In this document: one piece after another, positions 39,861 through 52,400 of the stretch
Numbering within the stretch: position 1 is the first letter of the stretch
Layout of the letters: every line of letters starts with the position of its first letter
Assembly: GCF_030272615.1 (NCBI RefSeq)
Contig: NC_081414.1
Coordinates: 528,035,137-528,099,136 of the forward strand
Direction: 5' to 3'
Source of the DNA: Cryptomeria japonica
Lineage: Eukaryota > Streptophyta > Pinopsida > Cupressales > Cupressaceae
DNA: 64,000 nt
Translations under genes and position numbers: made by a program
Notes under the pieces: generated by a model
The model's input: the letters and a program-made list of their open reading frames with translations, nothing else
The model's database searches: none
Told to the model about the DNA's origin: nothing

Positions 39861-42800
39861 GAGAAGCAAAACAGATTTTGTGCAGGGAGGAAAATGCTTA
39901 CAACTGCAATAGGAGCACAAGGGAATTTTCTCTAAGTTGGAGAAAACTTATGTGTACTTCATGTATATATATTTCTTGTGTATAGTGAAAAGATATTAGG
40001 TCCTGAAGGTACGTTGAAATTGATTTTCTTTTTGTAATAGTCTATAAGTGGCTCAAATTTCCTATCAAAAATATTGTACGGAACTGTTTATATGTATCCC
40101 AATATCTCTGAAATGAATGAGCCATTTTTCTTTTGGAGTATAATTTGTGGAAATATGAATATATAAGTGATAATGATTTGGTTTATTAGATGAGTGATTT
40201 AAAGTTTTGTGTTCTAGTTATTTATTGATTTATTTTATGTTTTATGTTATTTTGTTCTAGACTAATGTGACTTTTAGACTTTAGGGATGTCGCTTCTTCT
40301 ATCTATTTTTTTTTAAATGTGTAACACCATTTAATAAATACTAATATAGATATTATTCATTATAAAAAAAATGGATTTCCTAAAAATGGATGGCTCAAAC
40401 TCCAAGTGGTAGAGTTCAATTACAAACAATTAGTAACTTAATCCAAGATCACAAGAACTCATTTTCACATGCACTTTAACAAATGAGAAAACACTATGAA
40501 GATTCACACCCAAAAAATACAAGGATGGGAAAAATCCAATATCAAATTATGTAATAAATGCAATTATTTACAATCTTTACATAACTCAATTCATGAATAC
40601 AAGCTCGCTAGTATACCAAACTAAGATCTATCTTCAACCTCCCAAGAGATCTTAAAATGGGGGACTGATAGCGTATGTTACCTACCTCCCAACTATATTA
40701 TTATCATCAAGTGTAATAGATATCTATATCACTCTAATAAAATCCCAAGCTAAAGAGGGAGAAAATCATGGATACACATCTAGCACAATTGAACTTACAC
40801 ACAAACTTATCTTTCAAGCATTTTACCAATTATCCACACAAGGGTCGCACATTGTTTAATGCATAACACCATGGGATAAGCAATATAATAGTAATTTAAT
40901 GCATAGCCACACATGAATACACAACGTATCAAGGGTTTAATGCATAATCCACAACTTGGGCACTTATGACCCAATCAAAGAAGGATAATAGATTAGGCTA
41001 ATACCATGGAGTATCAATACCTTTAACTCACTAACAAAATCCTTTTCTATTCATCAATACTTTCATTTCAATACATTTGTGGAAAGAAGAAAACAACTCC
41101 ACAACCATATTATAGTTCATCCACTAACACATGCTAGATCATTATTTATAACAAATGGTTATATCACAAAAAAATGGGGTGACATCAACACACCAATAAT
41201 CTTACACATTGCACTCAGGATAAAGAAAAGAAACATAAGAGGATTATGGCAATCAATGACCAATAACACATAAGAGAATGTTGATAACCATCAATATCAA
41301 GCAATGAGTGTGTTGATCTAACAAGACTCGTGCAAGAGAATCACATATTTACATATTTGGTACAACAACCCAATGAACAATAGGAGGATACTATTTGACA
41401 TGGATGTTGAGTGTCTTCGTGATGATTTTGATATGTGTGTGGATGTTGAGAAGTATGACACAAACACAATTAGAGTTTCTCAATGACGAATATCCATTTG
41501 AAATTTTATCTTAATAAATTTTATCCCCTTTCATGTTTTTTGCATGGCGTAACCCATTTTTAAATGGTAACAAGGGTTCCACTCTACTCTTAACTCTAGA
41601 GCTCAATCCTAGTTCAAAATTTTTTACTGTGCCAAAAGACCTTGGCACAAAAAATGATGACAAAATCCATGACAACTACATCCAAAAGTAGGAAACGTAT
41701 TTCCAACATCATCCAAAATATATTTTTACAATTCAAAAATCATACAAAAAATCCAATCACCTATAATGAGAGCTTCATTTTTTTTCAACTTTTAAAAACC
41801 AAAATTTCCAAAAAAAGAATATCATCATATGAACCTATGATATACATTTTTAATATCATATAAGATTTTGAAAAAAAATTCATAAAATAAAAACTCTTAA
41901 CTATTTTTTAAAAATAAATTACATCAATTTAAAATAAATGCATAACACATATTCTATGATCCTACATCAATTTCAACCTATGAATTGAAATACCATATAC
42001 AACAACTAGTATGGGAATGGTCAAAAGCATGGAACAACAAGCATATGTAGGAATTAAATATAGATACCTTATCTTTCATATACAATTCACAAATGTATGT
42101 TAGAGAACATGATTGCAAGCTAAGGAAGGTCCTTCCCTTTCAATAGTTTAGTAACCCACAAGTAATACAAAGCCAATACTTTAAAACAAGTACATATTTC
42201 TGACAAGAATGAGAGGAGAAAAATATAGAAATAATAAAAATCTCCCACTAAAACCATTTCTTTTTCTTTTTCATTCTAAAATTCCTTAAAACCTCAATAT
42301 GATATTTTTTTCATTTCAAAAGAGGATAATTCAAATTAGATGTTTTCCAACAAATAATTACCTTTTTTTATATTCCAGTATTTGTTTTATTTAAAACCTA
42401 TAGAAAAATACATTTACAATGACTAACATTGTATAAAATCTTTTAACTTAATACATTTTCAAAATATTCAAAAATTAAAATACATAAGACATTTTTACTA
42501 ATATAAAATTGAATGATTAACCCTAACTAATAATTCATGGTTATCCTACAAACACTCCATAACAATATATTTTGAAAAACTAATGACATGCAAGTGAACT
42601 CAAGTTGAACACTCACAAAGGAAACACACATTTCATGATTTAATCCACAACACAAGAATCTTACAACATAAATTATTTGGATTATTTAAAAACTAGATAA
42701 AAAATAAGGCATATGTCCTTTCGTTTGAAATCAAATAGGATGGATTAAGTAACCAAACATGCCCATAAGGATCATAGGATCATTAACTTGACCATAAAGA

Positions 42801-43005
42801 CTAGGTAGGTTGAGAAGGTCAAGTGAATCCATGTTATTCTCTGCATCTTTCCATTAGTCAAACACCTATGTATTATATGAAAACTCAAGTTAAAGCATCA
42901 AATCTAATAATAGAGATCATATCCATCTTGTAATAGATCATATCACAATCAACTCAATATAACATTTAATCCAATCATAAAACATCAAGATGAGGTAAGA
43001 TTCAA
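39861..43005. other. Intergenic, AT-rich, no gene recognised
   Basis: Only short frames without domain signal (for example 41079-41273 and 41642-41863). No LTR ends were identified. The stretch between 42900 and 43010 leads into repeat R1. Confidence 0.4.
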
Positions 43006-43009
43006 CACG

Positions 43010-43680
43010 TGGGAGGGAATTGCATCCTCCCCCATATCGATGGGCATGCTCTTGGAAGTCACCAAGGGTACGAAAAAAGCATGTTCACACATGAGAACCT
43101 AGTTTGCATCATACAAGGGAAGCAACATAATAACAACCATAAGCTGGAACCATAACAAGAAAACACATGTATAATATAGCTACTCAATAGAATACTTACA
43201 TGGTAAGATGGTTGCTATAGAAGTATTATTATTTTTTCAATAATATTTCAATTCTTAAAATTAGAAACATAGTACAATTGCATATTCGTTTTTTATTACC
43301 ACATGCACATAAGAACTCGCACATTCTAATGCACATTTATACAATGTTCATAACTCGTGTAGATTTGTACTCATTGCATAGTTCTCACAATAACACATAT
43401 TTCCATGCATCCACATCATCAAGATAACAACACATTATTCACATATAGGTCCACAAGGACTCCATGTTCACATTATAACAACAAGAAACCAATGATCTAT
43501 ATCCAACTAGAATTATCATCTTATAGGCACATACATGAGGACCCCTTCATGAATTTCCCTCTTGTTTACATAAGCGTTTTAGCCTCCAAGAGATAGTCAT
43601 GCAAAAGGTATACATCACTAGGAAGGCAAATGGATGATGACCAACCCCATAACAATTCACATTTCTTTTTGTAGACACTA
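43010..43680. repeat. Dispersed repeat R1, copy 2
   Basis: Collinear with 9095-9760, sharing CATCCTCCCCC, ACACATGTATAATATAGCTA, GGTAAGATGGTTGC and TTTCTTTTTGTAGACACTA. A solo-LTR-like insertion begins right after the final ACACTA, and weak similarity to the R1 continuation resumes after 44894. Confidence 0.75.
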
Positions 43681-44888
43681 TTGGAATCCAAGAACACTGA
43701 GAGGGGGGATGAATCAGTGTTCTGTTGGAATGATTAATTTTAACCTTATTAACACAACAATTCAGCAATTGGTAAACATAAGAGCAAATAACTATAAGTA
43801 ATAATGCAACCACACAGATGAGCACCATAACAGCACAGATTTATACATGGAAAACCTCAATGAGGAAAAACCATGGTGGGACTGAAGACCCACAATATCT
43901 ATCCACTGATCAGAGGAATAAATAGTACAATAAGGGGCCTATACATGTAGAAAGGCCAACAACCTAGAGCACACTGCTCATCACAAAAGGAACCTCACTA
44001 ACTAGAGAAAACTTCGGACTACAATCCAGAATAAAGATTGAACTATTGGAATAGCATCTCCTATGCCTGAGTACAGTTCTAGTTTAAGCTCAATACTTGA
44101 GGTCTTAAACCTCTTGCACAAACCCAACTCGATCACCTATGATCGACCAAAACTCTGCATATGATTACAACATTATGCACACATAGATAATCTCATATCC
44201 ATCTATCGGGCATAAACTTCCTATGATCTACAAAGAGATCTTACATCATATTTATACCAACCTGGGACCTAATTAATTACGTCGGCCACCTAAAAGATAA
44301 TACAATAAATCCATTACATAAACCCACAAACCAATGATAATCCAAGTCGGCCTAAGACCGAAACAACATTAACCAAACAATAAATCCAACCGGTAACGCA
44401 TCAGTAGCATCCACCAACACGTTACATAAACCAGTCCATAACCTAATAGAATAACATTAAGTCCGGACTAAAAATAGGTCACCATAAGCCAAATGCAACC
44501 CCACCAATCAACTGGAACACGAACAAGATAACCACCAGCATCCCGAAAACCTTCTAGAAGCCACACCAACACCACTTATCGAATCCATCAAAAGATCTTC
44601 AATAAAGCTTTGTCGGTAGAACCCTTACCGGTAACCAAAAGGCTTACTAGAACATATGATAGCTTCCGAATCACCAAATCCCAAACCAACTGAATGTGAC
44701 ACGCATCTTAATAACATGAATGATCTAACCAAACCAATTCCACCAATCGATACCAAAGACAAATCTCTTGATCATCATCAAAGTCCAACCACTCTACTGG
44801 AACCCGGTAGATAACCAAAGAAGCTAGTGTTGACATGAATGACAAACATCAATGCAACGCATAATCAATTCCTCTAAATTTCCTACAA
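43681..44888 (-). repeat. Solo-LTR-like insertion with ACACTA duplication
   Basis: ACACTA occurs at 43675-43680 and 44889-44894 on either side of 1.2 kb. The insert resembles Copia LTRs in reverse: GAGAGGGGGGATGAATCAGTG near the left end, then GGAAAACC and CCATGGTGGGA blocks laid out as in the C2 LTR, but it is a different family. Its ends (TTGGAATCC and TTCCTACAA) lack clear TG/CA termini, so the boundary may be off by a few bases. Confidence 0.65.
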
Positions 44889-44894
44889 ACACTA

Positions 44895-45490
44895 GAATAA
44901 ATATTCATTTTGTCATTATTATATTAATTATGTTATCCACCAATATCCATTATCATCTTAATATTCATTATTCTTAATCATCCTCATTCAATTAAATAAT
45001 TCCTTCATTAAAATGAACTAGTTTAGATAAATTAATTAAATTAAAGGAATCAAGATATGCAAAAGCATGTTGCTAAAATTATGAGGAGAGTGTTGTGCAA
45101 ATTTCAATCTTTTAACAATTACAAATAGAAGAATTACAAATATATATAAATTAAGCAATATACGCTAACATAAGCATATAGCAGAAAAATCTTTTTAGGA
45201 GAAAAAAAATCCACACTCCAAAGTATCCCAATGCATTATACAATAAATAATACAATTACAATACACTTGTACAACAATCCTTCATAAGAATATCACCAAC
45301 CAAAGATCTAGAACAATTTTTTTATAGTTTAATGATATCTAACAAATTCTACACACAAGCTCTATATCAAGAATCTAATATATAGGAGATATAATACATG
45401 AAAAAATCAAATGGTAATTAAAAAAATATGAGCCAAAACCACCCAAAAAGTGATGCCCAAATCCCAAATCTCAAGATGAGTCCATAGGAT
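44895..45490. other. Intergenic, no gene recognised
   Basis: AT-rich DNA between the solo-LTR-like insertion and the minus-strand A-family LTR. No coding frame, array or element end is visible. Confidence 0.4.
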
Positions 45491-46695
45491 TGTGATGGTG
45501 AGAAATTAGGGTTTCACCAATTAAGGTAATTTAAAACCACTATTTTTTTCTTAAAAGACCATCACATTGAAAGAGGGATAGACCTAATAGATCTAGGCTT
45601 AATCCCTCTAGGGAAAGAAGCTTTGAAATATTGATTAGGTTCCACTTGTACATTAGGGTTTTATTCCCTCTTTCTAAGTTGAATTGTGAAAATGCTAAAA
45701 TTAGGGTAAATAGATGGATATTGAAGAGATCAGGCATAAACAATGAGCTACAATTGTCGTACGAAGCCACAAACTTGGATCTAAGTAGAAGATGATGGTT
45801 TAGATTTGTTCCAAAAATTTCAGCCTAAATTGTTAGGACCATGGTGACCACCACCATGGTCCTCCAATTTTTTCATCGTCAAAAGGTGAACATGTTCGTC
45901 TCTATGAATCTTGTTGATCCTTTTGAAATGCAACTCTATACCTATTTATACACACAATGAAAAGAGGTGAAATTGTTGGGAATAGGGGTTTGCCTAATTC
46001 AAACCCTGGTTTAGGAAGTAACCTTGAATGAAATAATGCAAATATGAAAACAAATACTGGAAAGTTATACCTTAGATCTGCAATTGTTGATGATGATGCT
46101 TTATTCTTTGAATTCAATCACATATGTTGTATGAAATGGCATGAAAAACTCAAAACCCTAATCACACACACATGTTTGCATAGGAATGATGTAATTTTTC
46201 TCCACAATGGTTGAATGATGAATATGCAGCCTTGAAGATCTCTGAAATGCTTAATTATGAATGCGTCACTCATGCAAGAGTTCTTTAGGTTAAATGTAGA
46301 TGGAGACTTAGAATTGATAGATGAAATTAGGTTGATAAAACGTCTTTATATAGGGATGTCTAGGTATATTACTGATTAGGTCAACCTCCAATGGTCATGC
46401 AAAGCCACAAGGATCAATTCTTGTTGGGAAAATACCACTCCTGCTCTAATTCAAATTTGGGCCCCATTGAGAAGGACCATGGTGTTGGGTGCCATGGTTC
46501 TTCTACATAAGGGACAAAAATAAGGCTCTAGGGGGAGGGGTAACCCACAAGTGGACCCACCATTACGTGCTCATGGCATCAGAACTAGAGAATAAGCATA
46601 AAATAAACCTAGACAGGTGAGGAGGATGGGACATGCTAAAGTGGGGGAACAAACATGAGGTGTAAATTGGCCTGGTGACAATTTACAATGCTACA
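45491..46695 (-). repeat. LTR of A-family Gypsy element, minus strand
   Basis: On the minus strand it begins TGTAGCATTGTAAATTGTC at 46695 and ends near 45491 (TTCTCACCATCACA). Much of it matches the reverse of the element A LTR, for example TTGAAAGAGGG, TAGATCTAGGCT and AGCCACAAACTTGGAT. The polypurine tract at 46696-46710 shows that it is the 3' LTR of an element running right to left. Confidence 0.85.
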
Positions 46696-47134
46696 TTTAG
46701 CCCCCACTTTAGAGGAGTATGAGCCTATGCAAATACTCACGATAAAGTAGATGAAAGAGATGAAAGAGAGGAACAATTAGGAGCACAATCACAAGGAGTA
46801 TAAGGCATCACTAATTTTGGGGAACCAAGCCCCCAAACTTAGGATCTTAACTCACTCAATCGCATGCAAGGGCACACAAAAAAAGACAAAAACAAAAGGC
46901 AAACAAAGAAAAACAAAAACAAAAAGGCCAAAAGACACACAAAAAGAAAAAAAGAAAAAAAAACAAGACCTCAAGTCAACTAGCCAAAGAGACCTCGATA
47001 TCAAAATGTCTCAACCACTAATATCACTCTTGAAAATGTCATCTCGAGAACACAAGTGATCACAGAAAAAGAGAAAAAACATGCATCATCCATGAACTAC
47101 AAATAGAAAACCTTTGAGCTCATAAGAAGAAAGG

Positions 47135-47244
47135 GGACAACATTGATACACATTCTAGATGTGTTTTTCTAGGTGATCCATGAGAAGAAGAGTGAGAGAG
47201 GACATGGATACACACTCTAGATGGGTTTTTCTAGGTGATCCATG
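47135..47244. repeat. Two-copy tandem repeat, about 65-base period
   Basis: Units at about 47135-47182 and 47200-47244, both holding GATACACA(T/C)TCTAGATG and TTTTTCTAGGTGATCCATG. Confidence 0.75.
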
Positions 47245-47320
47245 TTGGGGAGGAGAGTAGGAATAGTCTACTTGTGTTTTTCTAGTTCCACTCACCATGT
47301 TGTGTTTGCAAGTGATGTTT

Positions 47321-47582
47321 GGTTTTAGGTGTTAAGCATCTTGTATAAGAGTCTGTTCTCTCTAGTTTCAAGCATGCAACAACCCGTGTAAGACATAATT
47401 AAAATACAGATGTGTGTTTGGATATTGAGAACATCTCATGCAAGAGTTTATTTTATCTAGTTTTGAGAATGTGTAACCCCATGTAAGACTTGTAAATATA
47501 TGACTGGTTTTGAGGACACCTCATGTAACAGTTTGTTTTCTTTGGTTTTGAGAATGTGCACCCCGTATAAGACATATATAAA
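47321..47582. repeat. Three-copy degenerate tandem repeat, about 90-base period
   Basis: Three units each contain, in order, a TTGAG/TTAGG block, a CATCTYRTGYAAGAGT-like block, TAGTTTTGAGAATG or its variant, and a CCC..GTAAGAC block (47392, 47484 and 47566). Tandem arrays in the non-coding part near the 3' LTR are a known feature of Tat-type elements. Confidence 0.7.
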
Positions 47583-48738
47583 GACAAAATTGCGACCTAG
47601 GGTTTCATACATAAGAGCTCTCTTTCTTCATTTGAAAGGATCGGATTTTTGTTTCCAGGAACCTCATATGCAGTGAAAGAGAAGATCTTTGAAGACTTCA
47701 ACATCTTACAACATCCCTCTATCAAGTATTTATCAATTCCATTCATCCATTTAGGGCTTGGAAGACATTGAAGAACAATAGGAGATTACCGACTGAAGAT
47801 TGGCTTGTACCTCTCCCTTGAGGGTTGGGTATGATTTCATGTTGTTTTCATGTCTTTGCATAAAGCTTCAATATATCCTTCATTCATGCTTTAGATCACT
47901 TTGCATCTTGATTTAGAGCATTTACATTATCATTTACAAGCAATTAGGGTTTACTTTCTAGGTTGCTCTAGTTTGCTTTCTTGCATTTTAGGACCTTGCA
48001 CACACACTAGGTCTGCACACACAATACATTTTACAAAACAAATTGGCTATTCGTGGAGGTGGAAATCACCGAAGCGGGGGTTTGACTAAGGCAAAACCCT
48101 ATATAGCCGCCCATACACCCTTTTTCAAATATAAGTGCAGGTTTCGGGACCCGGACGACGCCGCAGGATACAAATCCGGAGAGAACAGGTCGAGACAACA
48201 CTCTGTATCAAATTGCAGAGCAGAAGACTGGGACAGGAGCGCTGGGCGCCCTGGTCCTACCAGGACAGGGGCGCTGGGCGCCCTGGTCCCTGGGACAGAG
48301 GCGCTAGGCGCCCTGGTCCTCCGGACAGACAGCTTTCCGACAGTGTTTTAGAGTGCAAAATGACAGTTTCCGGTGCAGTTTTCAGGATAGTGGCGCCCGC
48401 GCCCCCGTCCCGCACATTTTCAGTCCGATTTTGACTCCGGGTACACATCTGCATTCTTATTTCATCCTTGTATTTACAACTTTCCATTGTTTAAGTTCAA
48501 TTCTGTAATCTTGTTGTTAGCTCATACTTGCATTTTAGGGTTAGGAATTGAACTTGCATAATCTTACCTTTCAATTACAACAAAGGAATAGAAACCCTAA
48601 TAGGTAGCTCGTGGCTCTCTCTTTCACAAAAAGAAGTAGCCAATTGTGCGATACCTCTAGGCTCTTTCGTATTCCGTAGTGTGTGACAAGAGGTAGGATT
48701 AGGGCATGATAACCTAGTCTCGCTTTTTCCCCCACACA
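47583..48738 (+). repeat. 5' LTR of element B, 5'-truncated
   Basis: Matches 58742-59897 base for base apart from about 25 substitutions. The first 495 bases present in the 3' LTR, including its TATA box, are missing. It ends TTTCCCCCACACA. A triplicated GGCGCC-containing segment lies at 48231-48322. Confidence 0.9.
48231..48322 (+). repeat. Three-copy GGCGCC repeat in the element B LTR
   Basis: Three units of 30-32 bases, each GGACAG-(A/G)-GGCGCT-(G/A)-GGCGCCCTGGTCC. The same three units occur in the 3' LTR at 59390-59481. This is strikingly GC-rich beside its neighbours. Confidence 0.88.
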
Positions 48739-48741
48739 TTT

Positions 48742-48760
48742 TGGTGAACCCGACGTGAAT
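48742..48760 (+). promoter_or_regulatory. Candidate primer-binding site of element B
   Basis: TGGTGAACCCGACGTGAATC lies 3 bases after the LTR. It shares GGTGAACCCGAC with element A. The tRNA is not assigned. Confidence 0.7.
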
Positions 48761-48912
48761 CTATCATTGCTTCTTCTTGCATTGCATCTATTAGATCTAG
48801 ATCTAGATTTAGTGTGTTTTCATTTCATTTTCATTAAAAAGAAAAAAAAAAAAAAAAAGAGTGTGTTTCTTTGCATTGTGTGTTTAAATTTCATGCACTT
48901 TTTTATTTCAAA

Positions 48913-49482
48913 ATGTCAAACTTTTATTTGCAAAATGTTCATGCTTATGATGATTATTATGAGTATAGCCAAGATGAATTAGATGAAGCTTTAGATGAGT
49001 TTTTGAACCCTAAAGATGCCAAACCTTCATTTTACAAAAAACTCATAAACCTTTTTACTATGCCATTTCGTTGTGATGAGAAAGATAAGTTGAATGAATC
49101 CTCTCAAGGGTACATTCCTATCAACTCTTGCACTAAATCTAGTAACATGGTTGTTTTCAATAATCCCCTCTATGAGGAGATGTCTCCTTTTGAATCAAAA
49201 GATAAACCTTTTAACAGATATGATCATGCTTTGTTGGATGATGCTCTTGATGACTTTGTGGCTTTATCGAAATCTCTAAATAAGAACAAAACTTCTAAAT
49301 TGGTTAAGATGATAAACTTGAATGAGCATAAAAAGCCTCTCTTTGAAGTCCAAGGTGCTTATCCTTCTCTCACCTTTCAAGTTCCTAAATCACCTCTCCT
49401 TACTATCCAAGGAGGGTATGATCATGATTCCTTTATTACTCCAAATAAACCCTCATCACTGTGCAAGGAAGAAAACCTATAA
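48913..49482 (+). CDS. Element B ORF1, acidic, possible gag remnant
   Basis: About 189 codons from the ATG at 48913; an upstream in-frame ATG at 48871 is possible. The protein is rich in Asp, Glu, Leu and Phe (for example EYSQDELDEALDEFLNPKD and a similar YDHALLDDALDDFVALSKS block). I see no retrotransposon gag (PF03732) core and no zinc knuckle. It overlaps the pol frame by 22 bases in a different frame, so pol would need a frameshift or separate start. It sits where gag should be, so it is either the N-terminal gag piece of a copy with an internal deletion or an extra ORF. Confidence 0.6.
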   Translation: MSNFYLQNVHAYDDYYEYSQDELDEALDEFLNPKDAKPSFYKKLINLFTMPFRCDEKDKLNESSQGYIPINSCTKSSNMVVFNNPLYEEMSPFESKDKPFNRYDHALLDDALDDFVALSKSLNKNKTSKLVKMINLNEHKKPLFEVQGAYPSLTFQVPKSPLLTIQGGYDHDSFITPNKPSSLCKEENL

Positions 49483-52400
49483 GTCCTTATAATTATGCCA
49501 AGCAAATAACTAGAGAGAGTTATCATGCGGTTGCCCATACTTATCATACCAGAAATAATAGGCAGCCTAGTCCTCCTCCTGTTATCCCAATTTCTCTTCT
49601 GAATCCTCAACCGATTCTTACACAAGCTCCCCGTATTTCGCAAGTTCTTAGTAAGGAATATGATCTCATAGAACAACTTAAAGCTACCCCTGCTAAGATA
49701 TCCCTTTGGGATTTGATTCAAACTTCTTCCTCTCATCATGGAATGTTACAAGATGCCTTGAAAGATTTGAATGTTCCTCCACCAAATACATCTAGTAATA
49801 TAGCATCTTTGGTTAACTCTGTGATGAATCCTAAAGCTCAAATTGTGTTTACCCAAGATGAGTTGCCTACTAGTGAAATCCAACATCAATATGATCCCTT
49901 GATGATTGTGGTTATCGTGAAAGACACTGCTATAAGACGAACACTAGTAGATAATGGCTCTGGTCTTAATGTGTGTAGCGTTAATCTTTTGCATAAGATG
50001 AATGTGGATACATCCTTAATGGAACCGGATTCTCGTCCTATTCGAGGCTTTGATAATGTGGCTAAAACTTCATTAGGTACTATCACCTTACCCATCACAG
50101 TGGGGCCTGTTACTTTGCCTACACCTATCCATGTTATGTCGGGAAATCTAACGTACAACTTGCTACTAGGGAGACCTTGGATTCACAGTATGCAAGCTGT
50201 CCCCTCTACATTGCATAGACAAGTTAAATTTATTTATAACAATAAGACATATACCTTGATAGGTGATACTAATTTTCAAGCTTGTTTGCAAACATCTACT
50301 TCCAAGGGGGGTTCTTCTAAGCCGTCCTCATCTAGTGATGACTCTTTAAATAAGATACCTATCGGTGAATCCTCGCTCTCCGATGATCAAAATTCTTCGG
50401 ATGAGTCTGGAGCTCTTGAAGAAGATTCTTCTCGACTTGAAACTACACATAAGAAGGATTTTGATCCTGGGAAGATCCTCGAAGAAGACGATTGGGGATC
50501 TCTTGATTTTAATCCCACCTTTGTAGGTGAATATAAGGTTCCTTCTAGAGAGCTTAAAATTGAAAAGAAGGAAGAAGCTAAAAATCAATCAATCTTACCC
50601 GAACCTATGAGTAATAATTTTGTGGCCGCTTCTCAAACTTCTTCTCCTCACACCTCTAATTATGAAGAGTTTGATTCTTTGTCTTATGAAAAACCACCTT
50701 CTCTTCCTGAAATGGCTGATCGTTATGGTCGTGGTTTTCGCATTTTTGCTAAGCATGGGTATCATGGAAATGGTTGCGGTATTCATGAACAAGGGATAAA
50801 AGTTCCTCTAGAGACTAAATTTCATAGTTATGCCTTTGGACTTGGCTATAATCCCTGCAAGCGCACTAAAGCTTCTAAAAGACCATGCATTAGTGTTAAT
50901 GTTATTTCTACCTCTCTATCAATGCAACACCTCGAGTACATTGATGGGGATCCTTCGTGTGCTTGTGCTTTTGACGTTTTCCCTACCGATGATGCTTTAG
51001 CTGAATTTTTAGGAGCTTATGACACTCTTCCTCATTATCATCACAATAGGGGACTCCCTTATTGTTTGAACACTGAAGCCTATTTTGGAAAAGAGACAGA
51101 TAACGATGAGATTGTGAAAGAATTCCCTCAGCTAAAGGATACTCCTCAACAAAGTAATCTTCTCATAAGTGACACCACTAATGTTAAGATGGATCCTTGC
51201 AATGAAGAGAAAGTTCTTAAAATTGGAAAATGTTTGGATGGAGAGGAACAAAAACAATATGAAGATTTATTGCATGAATTCCCCGAGATCTTTGCTTGGA
51301 CATACTCTGACATGCCTGGTATAGATCCTAAGATTGTTACTCATAACATTGTCTTAGTTCCTGATGCTAAGCCCGTGAAACAAAAGATTCAAAAAATGAA
51401 TCCTAAGGTAGCTTTGCTTGTTAAGGCTGAGATTGAAAAGTTATTGGAGGCTGGATTTATCCGCCCTATTGACTATTCCCCATGGATTTCAAATATTGTC
51501 GCTGTGGCTAAACCAGATAACAAAATAAGAATGTGTACCGACTTTCGGGATCTAAATAAGGCTTCTTTAAAAGATGATTTTCCTCTTCCAAACATTGACA
51601 TGATAGTTGATTCTACGGCAGGACATGCCTTGTCATCCTTCATGGATGGTTTTTCAGGATACAATCAAATTTTTATTAACCCTCAAGATCAATTCAAAAC
51701 CGCTTTCACTACTCCTTGGGGTACGTTTTGTTGGATAATGATGCCTTTTGGACTTAAAAATGCCGGTGCAACTTATCAACGAGCGATGACCCTTATCTTT
51801 CATGATTATATGCATAAGATTTTAGAGGATTATGTTGATGACATTTTAGCCAAATCCTTTCTTCGCATGGATCATATTAAAATCCTTCGTCAAATCTTTG
51901 AAAGGATTCGTAAATATCACATGCGCTTGAATCCCCGAAAATGTGTTTTTGGTGTGGATAGTGGAAAACTATTAGGATTCATAGTTTCGCATCGTGGGAT
52001 TGAGGTGGACACTAAGAAAATAGATGCTATTGTCAACATGCCACCTCCTAGAAATGTGTCTCAACTTAAAAGCTTACAAGGAAAGATTCAAGCTATTCGT
52101 AGGTTTGTATCTCAACTTACGGATCGTACTTTTCCTTTCACTCAACTTCTCAAAAAGAATATCACTTTTCAATGGAATGAGGATTGTCGGCAAGCATTTG
52201 AAGATTTAAAAATGTATTTAACTAATCCTCCTATCCTTCGACCGGCTGAACCTTCTAAACCTTTCCTTATTTATACGGCTGCATCCTCTCATGCTCTTGC
52301 AGCATTATTGGCACAACATGATAAAGATGGTAAAGAATGTCCGGTTTATTACATAAGTCGTACCTTACTCGATTATGAGACCCGATATTCTGCGATAGAA

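Larger units (their letters stand above)
46696..47582 (-). mobile_element. Internal remnant of the minus-strand Gypsy element A2
   Basis: Starts with the reverse complement of the polypurine tract (TTTAGCCCCCACTTTAG). AGCCCCCAAACTTAGGATCTTA near 46830 matches, in reverse, the 3' internal part of element A near 16040. No coding frame survives; instead it holds two tandem arrays (47135-47244 and 47321-47582). It is cut off at the truncated 5' LTR of element B, and a gag fragment on the same strand appears on the far side of B (60304-60830), although that may come from a different subfamily. Confidence 0.65.

Noticed and set aside
46817-47059. Lys-rich 80-codon frame
   Set aside because: Low-complexity A-rich DNA in a retroelement remnant; not a credible gene.
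48043-48351. Arg/Gly-rich short proteins in the element B LTRs (also 59202-59720)
   Set aside because: The open frames come from the GC-rich repeat in the LTR and change frame between the two LTRs; there is no sign of selection on protein.
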